From JAABVY01 sp964496505 (lineage in GTDB: Bacteria; Zixibacteria; MSB-5A5; JAABVY01): a stretch of 64,000 bases of DNA. Below, in pieces: positions 7,045-15,933 of this stretch (position 1 is the stretch's first letter; each line of letters opens with the position of its first letter). Both the position numbers and the translations under genes were made by a program. The DNA lies in assembly GCA_964496505.1 (NCBI GenBank), contig CAZBZV010000012.1, positions 1-64,000 of the forward strand, read 5' to 3'. The notes beneath the pieces were generated by a model that was given only the letters and a program-made list of their open reading frames with translations, was not told where the DNA came from and ran no database searches.

Positions 7045-7986
7045 CTAATTGGAGTAATGCTTTTCGTAAAGCTCCATTGCGGTCTTGACCGGATCATTCC
7101 TTCGTTCGTAAATATCCTCCAGAAGATTTTCGAAAGCCTCACCAGAATGCAGTTTATCCTCAATGTTGGCGGAAAGCATGACACGGATATGTTCAATGAT
7201 ATCTTTTCTGATCTGCTCCTTGCGGTTAGCCTTGAAAAGACCGGATTCCATCAGATAATCCTTGTGCTGCATAACTGATTTTACGAGCTGGTCAACACCT
7301 TCCTTCTTCACGGCAGAGGTCGGTATGACCGGGAAGCTCCAGTCGGCTTTATCGCGTTTTAGCTGCAGAAGATGGTTAAGCTCCATTATAATGCGGTCGG
7401 AGCCTTCACGATCCGCCTTATTGACACAGAAGACATTAGCAATCTCCATCAGCCCCGCTTTCATGGCCTGGATAACATCCCCTGATTCCGGGACAATCGC
7501 CACCACGACCGTATCGGCGGCATCGATAATATCCAGCTCAACCTGCCCCACTCCCACCGTCTCGATCAGGATATAATCGAAGCCGAAAGCATCATAAACC
7601 ATGCTGACATCCTTGGTGGCACGGGCCAGCCCGCCCATCGAACCGCGCGTGGCCATACTGCGGATGAAGACATTTTCGTTACTGCTTAAATCCTGCATAC
7701 GTATGCGGTCGCCCAGAAATGCCCCACCGGTGAAGGGCGAGGACGGGTCGACAGCGATTATACCGACGCTGTTACCCTCATTGACAAGGATTTCTGTGAT
7801 CGAATCCATGAGTGTACTCTTGCCGGCGCCAGGTGGGCCGGTAAGGCCAACTTTGTAGGCTTTTCCAGTGTCTTTATATAATTTCGATAAGACTTTGCGA
7901 TAACTCTCTTCTCGGTTCTCGACATAACTGACGATTTTTGATAGCGCCCGGGAATCCCCTTTTCTGAAACTATCAAGCAGCGACAT
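7045..7986 (-). CDS. meaB: MeaB/ArgK-type GTPase, mutase chaperone
   Basis: 313 residues, typical of MeaB. It is a G3E P-loop GTPase that loads and protects the B12 cofactor of methylmalonyl-CoA mutase. Walker A is G-L-T-G-P-P-G-A-G-K-S-T at about residues 47-58, then V-D-P-S-S-P-F-T-G-G-A-F-L-G-D-R-I-R-M (switch), E-T-V-G-V-G-Q-V-E (Walker B region) and N-K-A-D for guanine recognition. It starts 2 bp after the recJ stop and is followed 118 bp later by the mutase gene, so it is probably cotranscribed with both. The older name ArgK (arginine/ornithine transport kinase) is a misassignment. Confidence 0.93.
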   Translation of the reverse strand: MSLLDSFRKGDSRALSKIVSYVENREESYRKVLSKLYKDTGKAYKVGLTGPPGAGKSTLMDSITEILVNEGNSVGIIAVDPSSPFTGGAFLGDRIRMQDLSSNENVFIRSMATRGSMGGLARATKDVSMVYDAFGFDYILIETVGVGQVELDIIDAADTVVVAIVPESGDVIQAMKAGLMEIANVFCVNKADREGSDRIIMELNHLLQLKRDKADWSFPVIPTSAVKKEGVDQLVKSVMQHKDYLMESGLFKANRKEQIRKDIIEHIRVMLSANIEDKLHSGEAFENLLEDIYERRNDPVKTAMELYEKHYSN

Positions 7987-7988
7987 AG

Positions 7989-9707
7989 CTAATATCTCAG
8001 GTCCTTTACTCGAAGCTGAATACGCGATTGATCGCCGAAGGTATTGATCTCGGCCACATAAACGAGGTCAACCGCCACCGAACGCAGCGCCAGTTGATGG
8101 GCGTGATCGCCGAAGCCGAAGCCGATGACATCAAAAACCTTCTCACCCTTCTTGACCTTCATCTTAAGATGGTTCTTGCCAACCACATGCGGATTTCCCA
8201 CAACTTCAAGATTTCTGGTCAAAAAGATCGGCCTCATGTTGGCCGGGCCAAACGGCGCAAACATATCAATCGTGTCGATAAACTTCTCATCGATGTCATC
8301 CAGATCAATTTCCGCATCGATTTTCAGCTTGGGCGTTAAATCCTCATCACTCAATTCTTCCATGGCCACTTTTTTAAATTTGCGCGAGAAGACATCAATT
8401 TTGCTCGGCTTGATCGTCAAACCGGCGGCATATTTATGTCCACCGAACCGCAGTAGATCGTCGGAGCAGAAATTGAGCGCATTGTAAATATGGAAATTCG
8501 GAATCGAACGCGCGGAGCCCTTGCCCTCATCACCGTCAATCGCAATCAATATCGTGGGCAGATAGAATTTTTCCACCAGACGCGAGGCTACAATTCCGAT
8601 TACGCCCTGATGCCAGCCCTTGGATGCCAGTACAATGGCGCGATCGTTTTGTAAGTCGACATCGGTATCCATCATGGCCAGGGCCTCGGTCAGCGTTTTC
8701 TCGTCAATAGATTTTCGCCGTCTGTTTTCCTCCTCCAGGAATTTGGCGATTTTCGAGGCCACGACCTCATCCCGTGTGGTCAAAAGCCTGATAGCCTTTT
8801 CGGCGTTACCGAGCCTGCCGATGGCATTGATTCGGGGAGCGAGGACATAGACTACCTGACCGGTGGAAATCTCTTTGCCCAGGAGACCGGAGACAAATGT
8901 CAGCGACTTCAGGCCGGGCTTGGTTGTACGGATTATCTGCTTGATCCCGAATTTCGTGAGTATACGATTTTCGGCGATAAGCGGCACGATATCGGCAGAG
9001 GTTCCCAGGGCAACAAGGTCCAGGTGTTCCTCCAGTTCAGTCTCAGGCTGACCAAGCCGCCTGTAAAGAGCCTGAGCCACCTTGAATGACACCCCAACGC
9101 CCGAGAGCTCATGACCGCCCTGTGACTCGTCATGAAGCTTGGGATTGATAAGCGCAACTGCATCGGGAAGATTCGGTCCGGGTTCATGATGATCTGTCAC
9201 GATAATATCGATTCCCAGCTCACGAGCACGCTCGACCTCCTCGACCGCCGTTACGCCGGTATCGACAGAGATTATCAGCGATACGCCCTGCTTGACCGCC
9301 TCAGCCAAACCATCCTCGGAGATGCCGTAACCTTCCACCAGACGGTTGGGCAGATAATAGCTTATCTGTGCGCCCAGTTTATTGAGCACAAGAAACATGA
9401 GTCCCGCAGCGGTAATGCCGTCGACATCATAATCCCCGTAGACCATCATCTTCTCATTTGCACGGAGAGCATCAACTATCCGCTCAACGCCTTTTTCCAT
9501 ATCAGGAAGCTGAAACGGATCTTTGAGGTCTTCCATTTTGGGATTAATGAAATTTTCGATGTTCTCTGCCGTGTCCAGCCCCCGGTTTATCAATATTTTG
9601 ATTATATTATCAGGCAGGTCAATTTTTCCAGACAACTCATCGACCAGATGGAAGTCCGGTTCAGGGGCTACCTGCCATACCGGTTGTATATATTTAGTAA
9701 TATTCAT
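7989..9707 (-). CDS. recJ: Single-stranded-DNA-specific exonuclease RecJ
   Basis: 572 residues. A 5'-3' ssDNA exonuclease for recombination and mismatch/base-excision repair. DHH motifs: Y-G-D-Y-D-V-D-G (residues 90-97), S-V-D-T-G-V (148-153) and T-D-H-H-E-P (171-176). The DHHA1 part has G-W-H-Q-G-V-I-G-I-V-A-S and G-G-H-K-Y-A-A-G-L. The reading frame is open further upstream, to an ATG at 9776, but those 23 codons lie inside the 3' end and T-run of the RNase P RNA gene. The start is therefore set at ATG 9707, only 6 bases past the T-run, with no clear Shine-Dalgarno. It leads into meaB with a 2-bp gap. Confidence 0.93.
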   Translation of the reverse strand: MNITKYIQPVWQVAPEPDFHLVDELSGKIDLPDNIIKILINRGLDTAENIENFINPKMEDLKDPFQLPDMEKGVERIVDALRANEKMMVYGDYDVDGITAAGLMFLVLNKLGAQISYYLPNRLVEGYGISEDGLAEAVKQGVSLIISVDTGVTAVEEVERARELGIDIIVTDHHEPGPNLPDAVALINPKLHDESQGGHELSGVGVSFKVAQALYRRLGQPETELEEHLDLVALGTSADIVPLIAENRILTKFGIKQIIRTTKPGLKSLTFVSGLLGKEISTGQVVYVLAPRINAIGRLGNAEKAIRLLTTRDEVVASKIAKFLEEENRRRKSIDEKTLTEALAMMDTDVDLQNDRAIVLASKGWHQGVIGIVASRLVEKFYLPTILIAIDGDEGKGSARSIPNFHIYNALNFCSDDLLRFGGHKYAAGLTIKPSKIDVFSRKFKKVAMEELSDEDLTPKLKIDAEIDLDDIDEKFIDTIDMFAPFGPANMRPIFLTRNLEVVGNPHVVGKNHLKMKVKKGEKVFDVIGFGFGDHAHQLALRSVAVDLVYVAEINTFGDQSRIQLRVKDLRY

Positions 9708-9722
9708 CGAACCAAAAAAAAT

Positions 9723-10141
9723 GGCCAAAGCAGGCAATAAGCCGAGTTCAGTAATTTCCGCTTTGGCCGAATTCATTCAGGTAAGAGCCTGAATAAACTC
9801 GGCCAAATTCATAGCACGGAAATGCGATCATCCATCTGGGAGAAAAGTCGCCTTTTCCCACACGCGGCCTACCCGCGGGTTAAACGGTGCAGGCAACACC
9901 TTCCCGCCTACATGGCCTTGCTCCGAACGGGGTTTACCAGCAGGCTATGTTGCCACAGCCTCTGGTGGTCTCTTACACCACCGTTTCACCTTTACCTCAA
10001 AAAGCCGAAACTTTTCGAGGAAGTCTGTTTTCTGCGGCACTTTCCGTCGGATCACTCCGCCCTCTGTTTCAGAGGCGTTCTGCCTTCTGGAGCTCGGACT
10101 TTCCTCACCCATCGGGCGCGATCGCTTTGCCTACTTTAGCC
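9723..10141 (-). ncRNA. rnpB: RNase P RNA (bacterial class A)
   Basis: Catalytic RNA that trims the 5' leader of tRNA precursors. Minus-strand hallmarks: the 5' conserved GGTGAGGAAAGTCCGAGCTC block (about 10089-10108), GACGGAAAGTGCCGCAGAAA in the middle (about 10030-10050), GGTAAACCCCG, and a 3' GAACTCGGCTTATTGCC block. The ends are set by the P1 helix: GGCTAAAGTAGGC (10129-10141) pairs with GCCTGCTTTGGCC (9723-9735). Eight T follow at 9714-9721, an intrinsic end. A possible -10 box, TATAGA (10147-10152), precedes the 5' end; no good -35 was seen. About 419 nt. Confidence 0.95.
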
Positions 10142-10385
10142 AAATATCTATATAAAGAACTACAACTTATTGCTCTCAGTTTCGGCATACCGCTATGAGC
10201 TTAGTCATTTATTTACATAAAATCAAATAAAAAATACAGATAATCAATGAGGTATTGCAAATCACAGCCTAATGCCATGTATTCCAACACATTATAAATA
10301 CCCCCATTTTAAGCGGGATTTCTAAAGTAAACGAAATATCGGGATTTTTGCCAAAATCCAAACCATGAATCAAATTTGGCTTCTT
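10142..10385. other. Gene-free gap upstream of rnpB
   Basis: AT-rich spacer between rnpB and the chemoreceptor terminator. Apart from the possible rnpB -10 box at 10147-10152, I see no gene, clear repeat or further promoter. Confidence 0.5.
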
Positions 10386-10415
10386 AATTAAAAAGGGAGG
10401 CAAGATCTGCCTCCC
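10386..10415 (-). terminator. Intrinsic terminator of the chemoreceptor gene
   Basis: Stem GGGAGGCA/TGCCTCCC at 10395-10402 and 10408-10415 with a 5-base loop. On the minus strand it is followed by a T-rich tail (CTTTTTAATTAAG). It lies 33 bp past the chemoreceptor stop. Confidence 0.85.
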
Positions 10416-10448
10416 TCAATAATGATACGATATTTATTGCAGCTAATA

Positions 10449-12626
10449 TTAAATCTTCTCAGTTTCCTTTTTCTGCTCTTTCTGTTCAAGATTAGCGCTG
10501 TCCTCTGCCCGTTTCAGCTTGAATTTGGCAACCATGTTTTTCATCGCCTCAGCCTGCATACTCAGCTCCTCGGAGGCCGCAGCGGATTGTTCGGCGCCCT
10601 TGGCAGTTTCGGTAGTGACGGAAGAAATTTTCTCCACGGTTCGCGAGATCTCCTCGGATGTATTCGACTGTTCCTCAGAAGCGGTTGCAATCTGCTGTAC
10701 CATATCCATAACCTGCTGAGACATCGTCACAATTTCACTCAGGCTGTCGCCCGCCTTATTGGCCAGTTCACGGCCCTGGTCGACTTCCTTGATACCGGTT
10801 TCCATGGAGGAGACGGCTTCATTGGTATCTTTCTGGATGCCGTCAATCATGCCCGCGATTTCGCTTGTGGCACGGGCAGTACGGTCGGCCAGCTTACGAA
10901 CCTCATCGGCCACAACGGCAAATCCCCGGCCCTGTTCACCGGCTCTGGCAGCCTCGATAGCTGCGTTCAATGCCAGCAGATTTGTCTGATCCGCGATATC
11001 ATTAATCACTTCAACTATTTCGCCTATCTGCTTGGCGGAGTTGGCCAATTTGCCGATTGAACCGGATGAGCTCTGAACCACTTCGGTAATCCTCTGCATT
11101 CCCTGAATAGTATCGGAGACGATTGATCCGCCTGACGAAGCGGTGTCAGATGCGCCGCGTGACGCCCCGGAAGCCTCATCTGCATTCTTGGAGGTCTGCA
11201 GAATCGCCGCAGTCATCTCCTCGACAGCAGTCGAGACCTGTCCGATCTGGTCAGCCTGGTCGCGCGCGCCGCGAGACATCTGCTCGGAGGATGAAGCGAT
11301 TTCAGTTGCCGCGGAAACCAATTCTGTGGCGGCGTCATTCAACTGATTAATAACCTCGGTTAGATTAGCAACCATGGCCTTGAATGAAATGCCTAGTGCA
11401 TCGCGGTCGGATTTGGGCTCAAATTCGACTCTCAGGTCGTTTTTGGCTATATTCTCTGCGACTGATGCTGTTTCCTTGAGATAGTTTGTCATACTTCGGA
11501 ATGAATCTGCCAGAATGCCTATCTCGTCATTCGAACTGACATTTACATCACGGCTCACATCTCCAACCGATATCGCTTCGGCCACATCTACCAGTTTGGT
11601 CACCGGTTTTGTTATGGAGCGCGCCATGAAGAAACCGAGACCGGCCGATATCATGAGCAATATTATTCCAAGAGTTATAATGGTATTCCTCAGGCCGTTA
11701 ACAGGGGCGGTAAATTCTTCCATATAACTTCCCGCCGCGATTATCCAGTCCCAGGCGGGAAAATATGTATAGGCCACGATTTTATCACGTGCTTTGGTAT
11801 CGCCCAGTTCCTTGTTAATCCAGGGATACTGGATCCAGCCGATTTCGCCCTCTGCAAGCTCGGGACCCTTGGTTGTGATTTCTTTAATAAAATCATATTT
11901 GCTGATATCGGATCCCTCTTTGGCGGGATGAATTTGGAGAACGCCCTTGGAATCGATACAATAGATATAGCCAGTCTCACCCACCTGCTGTGAAAGCAGA
12001 CCTTCTCGAAGCACCCCGGATTTTTCTTGTGTACCGACATAGAGAATACCGACAGTTCTGCCGTTGATATCTTTAATCGGCTCGTATTTTGTGCTGTACC
12101 AGTCATTCACCACCCAGGCACGCCCCTCGTATGGCACGCCGCGATTAATGACGGTTTCGAATACCGGCTGAGAGACATAGGTCCCAAGTGCCCTTTTACC
12201 GTCATCATTCACGACATTAGTAGCGATTCGTCTTGCCCTGGATCCTTCATTAAGAAAGATGGTGCATGTTGACCCGGTTAACTCCTTGACCTTGTCAACA
12301 ATCTCATTGTTGCCGTTAACAACAATATTATCACCACCGGGATCGAGAATTAATTTGCCATTCTCGATCTTGACACGCCCGTTGCTGACTTCCTCAAAGT
12401 GCATGCGGGCGACACTCATGTCGCTTTCTAATTTTTGTTTGGATGCCTCCTCGGCAAGTTCACAGGCATTACGAGCCATATTCGTCAAGTGCTGCAGATC
12501 TGTGCGAGCCAAATCTTTCAATGAACTTGACGACTGTGTGATGCTTACGATCATCAGCCCCGCTACTGATACCAGCACGATGCCGAATACCATTAGCATG
12601 ATTTTCTGAGTTAAACGCAGTTTCAT
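10449..12626 (-). CDS. Methyl-accepting chemotaxis protein with double Cache sensor
   Basis: 725 residues, inner-membrane chemoreceptor. Membrane segments lie at about residues 9-29 and 314-335. Between them is a ~285-residue periplasmic sensor of the Cache_3-Cache_2 type, with G-R-T-V-G-I-L-Y-V-G near 189-198 and G-Y-I-Y-C-I-D-S-K-G-V-L-Q-I-H-P near 219-234. A HAMP domain covers roughly 336-390. The methylation/signalling helices follow, with the conserved tip N-L-L-A-L-N-A-A-I-E-A-A-R-A-G-E-Q-G-R-G-F. There is no C-terminal CheR pentapeptide (it ends E-K-I). It is monocistronic with its own terminator; a weak sigma-28-like site lies upstream. The ligand cannot be read from the sequence. Confidence 0.93.
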   Translation of the reverse strand: MKLRLTQKIMLMVFGIVLVSVAGLMIVSITQSSSSLKDLARTDLQHLTNMARNACELAEEASKQKLESDMSVARMHFEEVSNGRVKIENGKLILDPGGDNIVVNGNNEIVDKVKELTGSTCTIFLNEGSRARRIATNVVNDDGKRALGTYVSQPVFETVINRGVPYEGRAWVVNDWYSTKYEPIKDINGRTVGILYVGTQEKSGVLREGLLSQQVGETGYIYCIDSKGVLQIHPAKEGSDISKYDFIKEITTKGPELAEGEIGWIQYPWINKELGDTKARDKIVAYTYFPAWDWIIAAGSYMEEFTAPVNGLRNTIITLGIILLMISAGLGFFMARSITKPVTKLVDVAEAISVGDVSRDVNVSSNDEIGILADSFRSMTNYLKETASVAENIAKNDLRVEFEPKSDRDALGISFKAMVANLTEVINQLNDAATELVSAATEIASSSEQMSRGARDQADQIGQVSTAVEEMTAAILQTSKNADEASGASRGASDTASSGGSIVSDTIQGMQRITEVVQSSSGSIGKLANSAKQIGEIVEVINDIADQTNLLALNAAIEAARAGEQGRGFAVVADEVRKLADRTARATSEIAGMIDGIQKDTNEAVSSMETGIKEVDQGRELANKAGDSLSEIVTMSQQVMDMVQQIATASEEQSNTSEEISRTVEKISSVTTETAKGAEQSAAASEELSMQAEAMKNMVAKFKLKRAEDSANLEQKEQKKETEKI

Positions 12627-12701
12627 TGCATGCCACTCCCTATTGAAATTAGTTAATTCCCCAATTTTCCCGAAAATATTAGTGCAGGAATCTTATTTAT
12701 T

Positions 12702-12728
12702 CTATCGGAAAGATTATAAATATTAATA
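12702..12728 (-). promoter_or_regulatory. Weak sigma-28-like promoter candidate for the chemoreceptor
   Basis: Minus-strand TATT (12725-12728), 15 bases, then TCCGATAG (12702-12709), against the flagellar consensus TAAA-N15-GCCGATAA: two mismatches in each box. It lies about 75 bp before the chemoreceptor start. Chemoreceptors are commonly sigma-28 dependent, which makes it plausible but unproven. Confidence 0.3.
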
Positions 12729-12783
12729 GTCTGCAATTGAAAAATCGGGCCCTTAACAGGACTAAGTGGATAAGGAATGCCAT

Positions 12784-12810
12784 AAAAAGAGCCGCCCTCA
12801 AGGCGGCTCT
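12784..12810 (-). terminator. Intrinsic terminator at the end of the thrS-folD-lipoprotein run
   Basis: Stem AGAGCCGCC/GGCGGCTCT (12788-12796 with 12802-12810), 5-base loop, and a run of T on the minus strand after 12788. It lies 22 bp past the stop of the last gene. Confidence 0.88.
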
Positions 12811-12831
12811 TTCAAACATTGTAAGCGCTTA

Positions 12832-13461
12832 CTAATCAAGCTCTTCCAGCATCTTCATTTTTTCCGCCACCATCGCCAGATCCAATTTGAGTTTTTCCTG
12901 ACCGTTTTCATTTATTACGGTTACGAAGGAGTTCAAGGAAATTGAAGTCTTATAGCTTAGATTGTCGAGCTTATCGGAAAGATCATTAATAAAGGCCTGA
13001 ATTTTCTCCATCATCGGAGTTGTATCGGCAGGATTTTCGAACTGCTCTCCGCGTTTCTCAATCCACTGAGCTAATTCAATGTAGCTGTCCATATCTGTCG
13101 GAAGGGTCATGGAGTAAAAAACTTCCTGACCGTTATCGAGTTTGGCACCTTCACGGACATTTTCGATTTTAACAACCTTTCCAAGTGTATTAAGAATAAT
13201 TTGCTGGAAGGCAGCAACGATTGTACCGATTTCTCCGCCGAGGTCACCGACATCGCCCATTATAAAGCTGTATGCTTCGGGCGCATTATTCTTGATAAAT
13301 TCCTGATCTTCGGTTGCCAGGTAAGAAAATGCCAGTTTCAAATCGCCTTCATCAAAAACGGCTGACCAGAAATTCCGTGTAGTTGTGATGGGGTCTGCCG
13401 TTAAATTAGCAAAAACGGCAAACAGCATAATTACGCACAGAGCCAGGGTTAATTTTTTCAT
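12832..13461 (-). CDS. Exported protein of unknown function, paralogue of the next gene upstream
   Basis: 209 residues. It has an N-terminal signal peptide (M-K-K-L-T-L-A-L-C-V-I-M-L-F-A-V-F-A, likely cleaved near A-N-L-T-A-D) with no lipobox, so is predicted periplasmic or secreted. The mature part shares a pattern with the protein at 13539-14228: T-x-x-F-x-S/W at the start, D-L-K-x-A-F-x-x-L, D-Q-x-x-I/F, P-E-x-Y-x-F-I-x-G, then N-G-Q/H-x-x-V-x-x-x-x-x-P. This is a small-domain layout similar to DUF4878-like or NTF2-like proteins. It is the last gene before a strong terminator. Function unknown. Confidence 0.7.
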   Translation of the reverse strand: MKKLTLALCVIMLFAVFANLTADPITTTRNFWSAVFDEGDLKLAFSYLATEDQEFIKNNAPEAYSFIMGDVGDLGGEIGTIVAAFQQIILNTLGKVVKIENVREGAKLDNGQEVFYSMTLPTDMDSYIELAQWIEKRGEQFENPADTTPMMEKIQAFINDLSDKLDNLSYKTSISLNSFVTVINENGQEKLKLDLAMVAEKMKMLEELD

Positions 13462-13538
13462 TATTCTCCTCCCCGAATTTTGGATAATAATTTTTGATTA
13501 CATCTTTATATTCGCCAAAATGCTATAAAAGTTGCGCA

Positions 13539-14228
13539 TTAATAACCAAAATCGAACTGATCCTGCTGTTGGGCGAGTCCCAGATTTATCTTCCATTCGC
13601 CGTTTTCATCCACGACTTTTACGGGGAAGATATAGGTGGAGTATTTATCGGTATTTATATTGGCCACAGCCTTTTTTAGGTCATTCTTAATCGACCAGAT
13701 GATTTTATCACGTTCCTCTTTGGGGAGCGTATCGACTTTTACATTCTGGTATTTCTGCTGGAGATTATTGGCAATTCCCATTAGCGTAAATCCGATTGTC
13801 ATATAATCGGATGGATATGATATCTCAAGCCCGACTTCAACATGTCCGTTCTGCTCCTCCCCTTTGCGGGCATTGAATTTCACGAGCTCGTTGATCATCT
13901 CCAGAACGTCGGGGGCGAGTTGCGAATATGCATCCGAATAAGCCTCAAGCTCCGGATCCTTCTTTCCTATTATGAATCCGTAAACCTCGGGGCTTTTCAT
14001 AATCACCTTCTGGTCCGCATCGGAAAGAAGCGCGAATGCGCCCTTTAGATCGTTTTCCTCCATTACCCGGCTGATAAATGTGTTTACCACGCCGCGGGGA
14101 GTTTCGAGTGTCTTTTCCTTGCCCCCGCCGCAGCTGATTGCAATAAGACAGGCCAATGCGAATACCGAGACTATTGATAAAACAGTACGGACATTCGATC
14201 CACTTTTTACATCTCCGAGTTTGATCAT
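13539..14228 (-). CDS. Lipoprotein of unknown function, paralogue of neighbour
   Basis: 229 residues. A hydrophobic signal segment (about residues 15-32) ends at a lipobox-like A-I-S-C followed by G-G-G-K, so it is probably lipid-anchored. The mature part begins E-T-P-R-G-V-V-N-T-F-I-S-R-V and continues D-L-K-G-A-F-A-L-L and P-E-V-Y-G-F-I-I-G-K, the pattern shared with the exported protein at 12832-13461; the two likely arose by duplication. It lies 18 bp after the preceding lipoprotein gene and 77 bp before its paralogue, in one transcript. Function unknown. Confidence 0.7.
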   Translation of the reverse strand: MIKLGDVKSGSNVRTVLSIVSVFALACLIAISCGGGKEKTLETPRGVVNTFISRVMEENDLKGAFALLSDADQKVIMKSPEVYGFIIGKKDPELEAYSDAYSQLAPDVLEMINELVKFNARKGEEQNGHVEVGLEISYPSDYMTIGFTLMGIANNLQQKYQNVKVDTLPKEERDKIIWSIKNDLKKAVANINTDKYSTYIFPVKVVDENGEWKINLGLAQQQDQFDFGY

Positions 14229-14246
14229 TTCATTATCCCCCGTCTA

Positions 14247-14966
14247 TTAATACTGTCTGAATATATCGAAACTGTTGTTTGCCTCTTTACACACTTTCCA
14301 ATCGGAATTCTCGCGGATTAGTTTAAGTGTGTCGGTTTTGAGCCTTTTGGCGAAATCCATACTGTCGGCTACATGCCTGAGCCTTTTAAAGGCATAATCG
14401 TAATACTCCCTCTTTTCCGCCAATGTCAAATTGCTGTCAATCACCGCGTCGAAATGCTTTTTACCAAGCTTTCCCAGAGCGACATTGAAAACATTAATAA
14501 CCAGAAGGGGCCCGGTAACATCATACTCAAAAAGACAGATATCATCACAGGAGAGCTTTTTAATCCGAGGGACATCGTTAAGAGCCGCATGAACTGGAAC
14601 ATAGCCGCGGGTCATTTCATATTTGAAGGCTGTCAGCGAATCCCAGCCGGGATTCTCCTTGCCGAATGCTACGTACTGCATGAATGAATCTCTGCTGACG
14701 AGTTCCCGGTTTTGGCGGCAGAGATAGCTTACTGCCTCTTCATAATCGCCCTCCATAATCGATTTCTTCAAAAAGAGCGCAGCCACGCTGTCGGGAGCGG
14801 TGCTGACGGTATCGATAAATTCATCGATCGAAAAAGGCTCCGGCTCTGTTTGCTTTGATGTATCGGACGGCGATTCGTGCTGAACGTCAGCCTGCTTTTC
14901 CTCATCGCCTGAACAGGCGAAGAGAAAAACGGCCAGCAGTATGAGAGTTAAACGCACATATTTCAT
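14247..14966 (-). CDS. Lipoprotein of unknown function
   Basis: 239 residues when started at ATG 14966. The start gives M-K-Y-V-R-L-T-L-I-L-L-A-V-F-L-F-A-C-S-G-D, a clean lipoprotein signal with lipobox L-F-A-C. An ATG 11 codons upstream would put extra residues before the signal and is less likely. The mature protein begins with a low-complexity Glu/Ser/Pro linker and then a helical domain (D-S-V-A-A-L-F-L-K-K-S-I-M-E-G-D-Y-E-E-A-V-S-Y-L) of unknown type. With the two following genes it forms a trio of small envelope proteins behind folD. Confidence 0.68.
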   Translation of the reverse strand: MKYVRLTLILLAVFLFACSGDEEKQADVQHESPSDTSKQTEPEPFSIDEFIDTVSTAPDSVAALFLKKSIMEGDYEEAVSYLCRQNRELVSRDSFMQYVAFGKENPGWDSLTAFKYEMTRGYVPVHAALNDVPRIKKLSCDDICLFEYDVTGPLLVINVFNVALGKLGKKHFDAVIDSNLTLAEKREYYDYAFKRLRHVADSMDFAKRLKTDTLKLIRENSDWKVCKEANNSFDIFRQY

Positions 14967-15023
14967 ATCAAACGAACACTTTAGAATACTGACGCACATA
15001 TAAGCCGCACATGCTCTTAATGC

Positions 15024-15911
15024 TCAATCTTCTACTTTATTTATCAGTTTGCAGGCTTTAACGGTGTTATAGAGAAGCATAGCAATAGTCATCGGCCCCA
15101 CGCCGCCCGGCACAGGAGTAATCCAGGAGCATTTCTTCTCGCAGCCTTCATAAGCGACATCGCCAACCAGCCGGTAGCCCTTCTCCACACTGGAATCATC
15201 CACGCGATTTATGCCCACATCGACAACAACGGCGTCATCCTTAATCATATAATCTTTCAAATACTCGGCAATTCCAATAGCGCAAATCACAACATCGGCC
15301 TGCTTGGTATGTTTAACAACATCCCTGGTACCGGTATGGCAAACGGTTACGGTGCCGTTGGTATTCGGCCACTTTTGCATAATCATCGCCGCAAGCGGCT
15401 TGCCGACAATATTCGAACGCCCCAGAATGACGACATCCTTTTTATTCAGGGAGATATCGTTTCTCTCCAGCAGTTCCAGAATTCCATAGGGCGTGCATGT
15501 AAGAAAAAGCGGATCGCCGATCAGGATACGTCCCAGATTTTCCGGGTGAAAACCGTCAACGTCTTTAAAGGGATTTATCTGCAGATTCAAATCGAGTTTA
15601 TTGATCTGCGGAGGAAGAGGTTCCTGTACCAATATTCCGTGAATATCATCGCGTTTGTTTAAGTCAACCACCAACCTGATCAAATCGTCATGAGTGATAT
15701 CATCCGGCTGGTAGATCACCTCGGAATGGATGCCGACTTTCTTGCACTGTTTGGCCTTGCTGCTGACATAAATTTTCGAGGCAGGATTCTCCCCTACCAG
15801 AACAGCAGCCAGCCCGGGTACTATGCCGTCCTCTTTAAGCTTTTCGATTTCAATCTTTAACTCAGCCTTAACCTCTTTGGCCGCCTTTTTACCATCCAGT
15901 ATCTTTGCCAT
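15024..15911 (-). CDS. folD: Methylenetetrahydrofolate dehydrogenase/cyclohydrolase FolD
   Basis: 295 residues. This bifunctional cytosolic enzyme interconverts 5,10-methylene-, methenyl- and 10-formyl-tetrahydrofolate with NADP. Seen: Y-V-S-S-K-A-K-Q-C-K-K-V-G (catalytic Lys region, about residues 49-61), D-V-D-G-F-H-P-E-N-L-G, L-G-R-S-N-I-V-G-K-P (NADP loop) and T-P-V-P-G-G-V-G-P-M-T. The start is ATG 15911 (M-A-K-I-L-D-G-K), with AGGGAGA a few bases upstream. An in-frame start at 16007 would run back into ymdB and adds unrelated residues. It lies 22 bp after ymdB. Confidence 0.95.
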   Translation of the reverse strand: MAKILDGKKAAKEVKAELKIEIEKLKEDGIVPGLAAVLVGENPASKIYVSSKAKQCKKVGIHSEVIYQPDDITHDDLIRLVVDLNKRDDIHGILVQEPLPPQINKLDLNLQINPFKDVDGFHPENLGRILIGDPLFLTCTPYGILELLERNDISLNKKDVVILGRSNIVGKPLAAMIMQKWPNTNGTVTVCHTGTRDVVKHTKQADVVICAIGIAEYLKDYMIKDDAVVVDVGINRVDDSSVEKGYRLVGDVAYEGCEKKCSWITPVPGGVGPMTIAMLLYNTVKACKLINKVED

Positions 15912-15933
15912 CAAAGTCTCCCTGCATCTATTT

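Noticed and set aside
9822..10198. Plus-strand ORFs over the RNase P RNA
   Set aside because: The sequence is the complement of a clear RNase P RNA; such ORFs are typical shadows of rnpB.
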